Source: an uncultured Collinsella sp.
GTDB lineage: Bacteria; Actinomycetota; Coriobacteriia; Coriobacteriales; Coriobacteriaceae
DNA: 5,579 nucleotides
Reading direction: 5' to 3'
Assembly: GCA_900542965.1 (NCBI GenBank)
Contig: UQPY01000087.1
Location: forward strand, 1 to 5,579
Translations under genes and position numbers: made by a program
Shown here: positions 5,354 to 5,579 of the stretch, in pieces
How positions within the stretch are numbered: position 1 is the stretch's first letter
Layout of the letters: each line of letters begins with the position of its first letter
The notes under the pieces: generated by a model
Told to the model about the DNA's origin: nothing
What the model saw: the letters and a program-made list of their open reading frames with translations, nothing else
The model's database searches: none

Positions 5354-5531
5354 ATGGGTCCTCGCCAACGACAGGGACACAGCCGTTCAAAGACGCATGC
5401 TCTGCCCATAATCCTGCTCTCGTTTTTGGGCTTTTTGCTTATCGCGGGCGTGGCATTTGGCATCGGCATGGTCGGCAACGTCAACCGCTGGCTGTCCGAT
5501 CTGCCCGACTACACCGACGCCAACGCGTATC
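5354..5531 (+). CDS. N-terminal fragment of a probable class A penicillin-binding protein
   Basis: Only 59 codons lie before the right adapter. The visible part has a short basic cytoplasmic tail (MGPRQRQGHSRSKTH, 1-15), one strongly hydrophobic membrane segment (about 17-40) rich in Leu, Ile, Gly and Phe, and an outward-facing start with NRWLSDLPDYTDANAY (44-59). This layout, and the 'W-L-x-D-L-P-D-Y' juxtamembrane stretch, are what I associate with the bifunctional transglycosylase/transpeptidase penicillin-binding proteins of Coriobacteriia, which polymerise and cross-link peptidoglycan outside the membrane. The transglycosylase and transpeptidase domains would lie beyond the window, so no catalytic residue can be seen. 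The start is supported by GGAGG seven bases upstream. It is transcribed divergently from the U32 gene. Any other single-pass membrane protein remains possible. The last base (5531) is an incomplete codon, and residues read past it come from the adapter. Confidence 0.6.
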
Positions 5532-5579
5532 CTGTCTCTTATACACATCTCCGAGCCCACGAGACGCGTAGTAATCTCG
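5532..5579 (+). other. Synthetic Nextera i7-side sequencing adapter (not genomic)
   Basis: Positions 5532-5550 are the reverse-complement Tn5 mosaic end (CTGTCTCTTATACACATCT). Positions 5551-5565 are the Nextera read-2 part (CCGAGCCCACGAGAC). Positions 5566-5573 (GCGTAGTA) sit in the i7 index place and match an index I recall as N719. Positions 5574-5579 (ATCTCG) begin the P7 sequence. Together with the left end this is a correctly oriented library construct, so genomic sequence ends at 5531. Frames read through it produce the artefact peptide LYTSPSPRD. Confidence 0.98.

Overview
This window is a 5,481-base genomic insert (51-5531) with synthetic Illumina Nextera adapter sequence on both ends: an i5-side adapter with index at 1-50 and an i7-side adapter with index at 5532-5579. 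The insert is strongly GC-rich. Its proteins and gene content look like a gut actinobacterium of the class Coriobacteriia, with Collinsella or a close relative as the best guess. That assignment is an inference from protein flavour and from the style of the intergenic palindromes; there is no rRNA here to confirm it.

Layout. Three genes read leftward: a U32-family peptidase/RNA hydroxylase-like protein (3233-5191, complete), tyrosyl-tRNA synthetase tyrS (1925-3136, complete) and adenine deaminase ade (51-1556, its C-terminus cut off by the left adapter). A fourth gene diverges rightward from the U32 gene (from 5354). It encodes the N-terminal membrane anchor of what looks like a class A penicillin-binding protein and is cut off by the right adapter after 59 codons.

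Non-coding parts. The 368-base gap between tyrS and ade (1557-1924) is full of secondary structure. It holds a perfect 12-bp hairpin at the tyrS stop codon, a ~100-base multi-stem element closed by a perfect 15-bp inverted repeat, a pair of 27-base palindromic units in inverted orientation (REP/BIME-like), a small hairpin, and a hairpin followed by six U residues just before the ade ribosome binding site. The 96-base gap before tyrS holds a strong Shine-Dalgarno sequence and one hairpin, but is too short for a normal T-box leader. The 162-base divergent gap (5192-5353) holds an AT-rich patch and a 10-bp palindrome.

How the genes relate. tyrS charges tRNA-Tyr. The U32 protein probably modifies RNA (23S rRNA or tRNA hydroxylation in characterised relatives), so these two same-strand neighbours may both serve translation. 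ade belongs to purine salvage and has its own leader with a probable terminator. The penicillin-binding protein is separately transcribed. I found no new multi-gene system here; the interesting material is the intergenic palindromes and the adapter artefacts.
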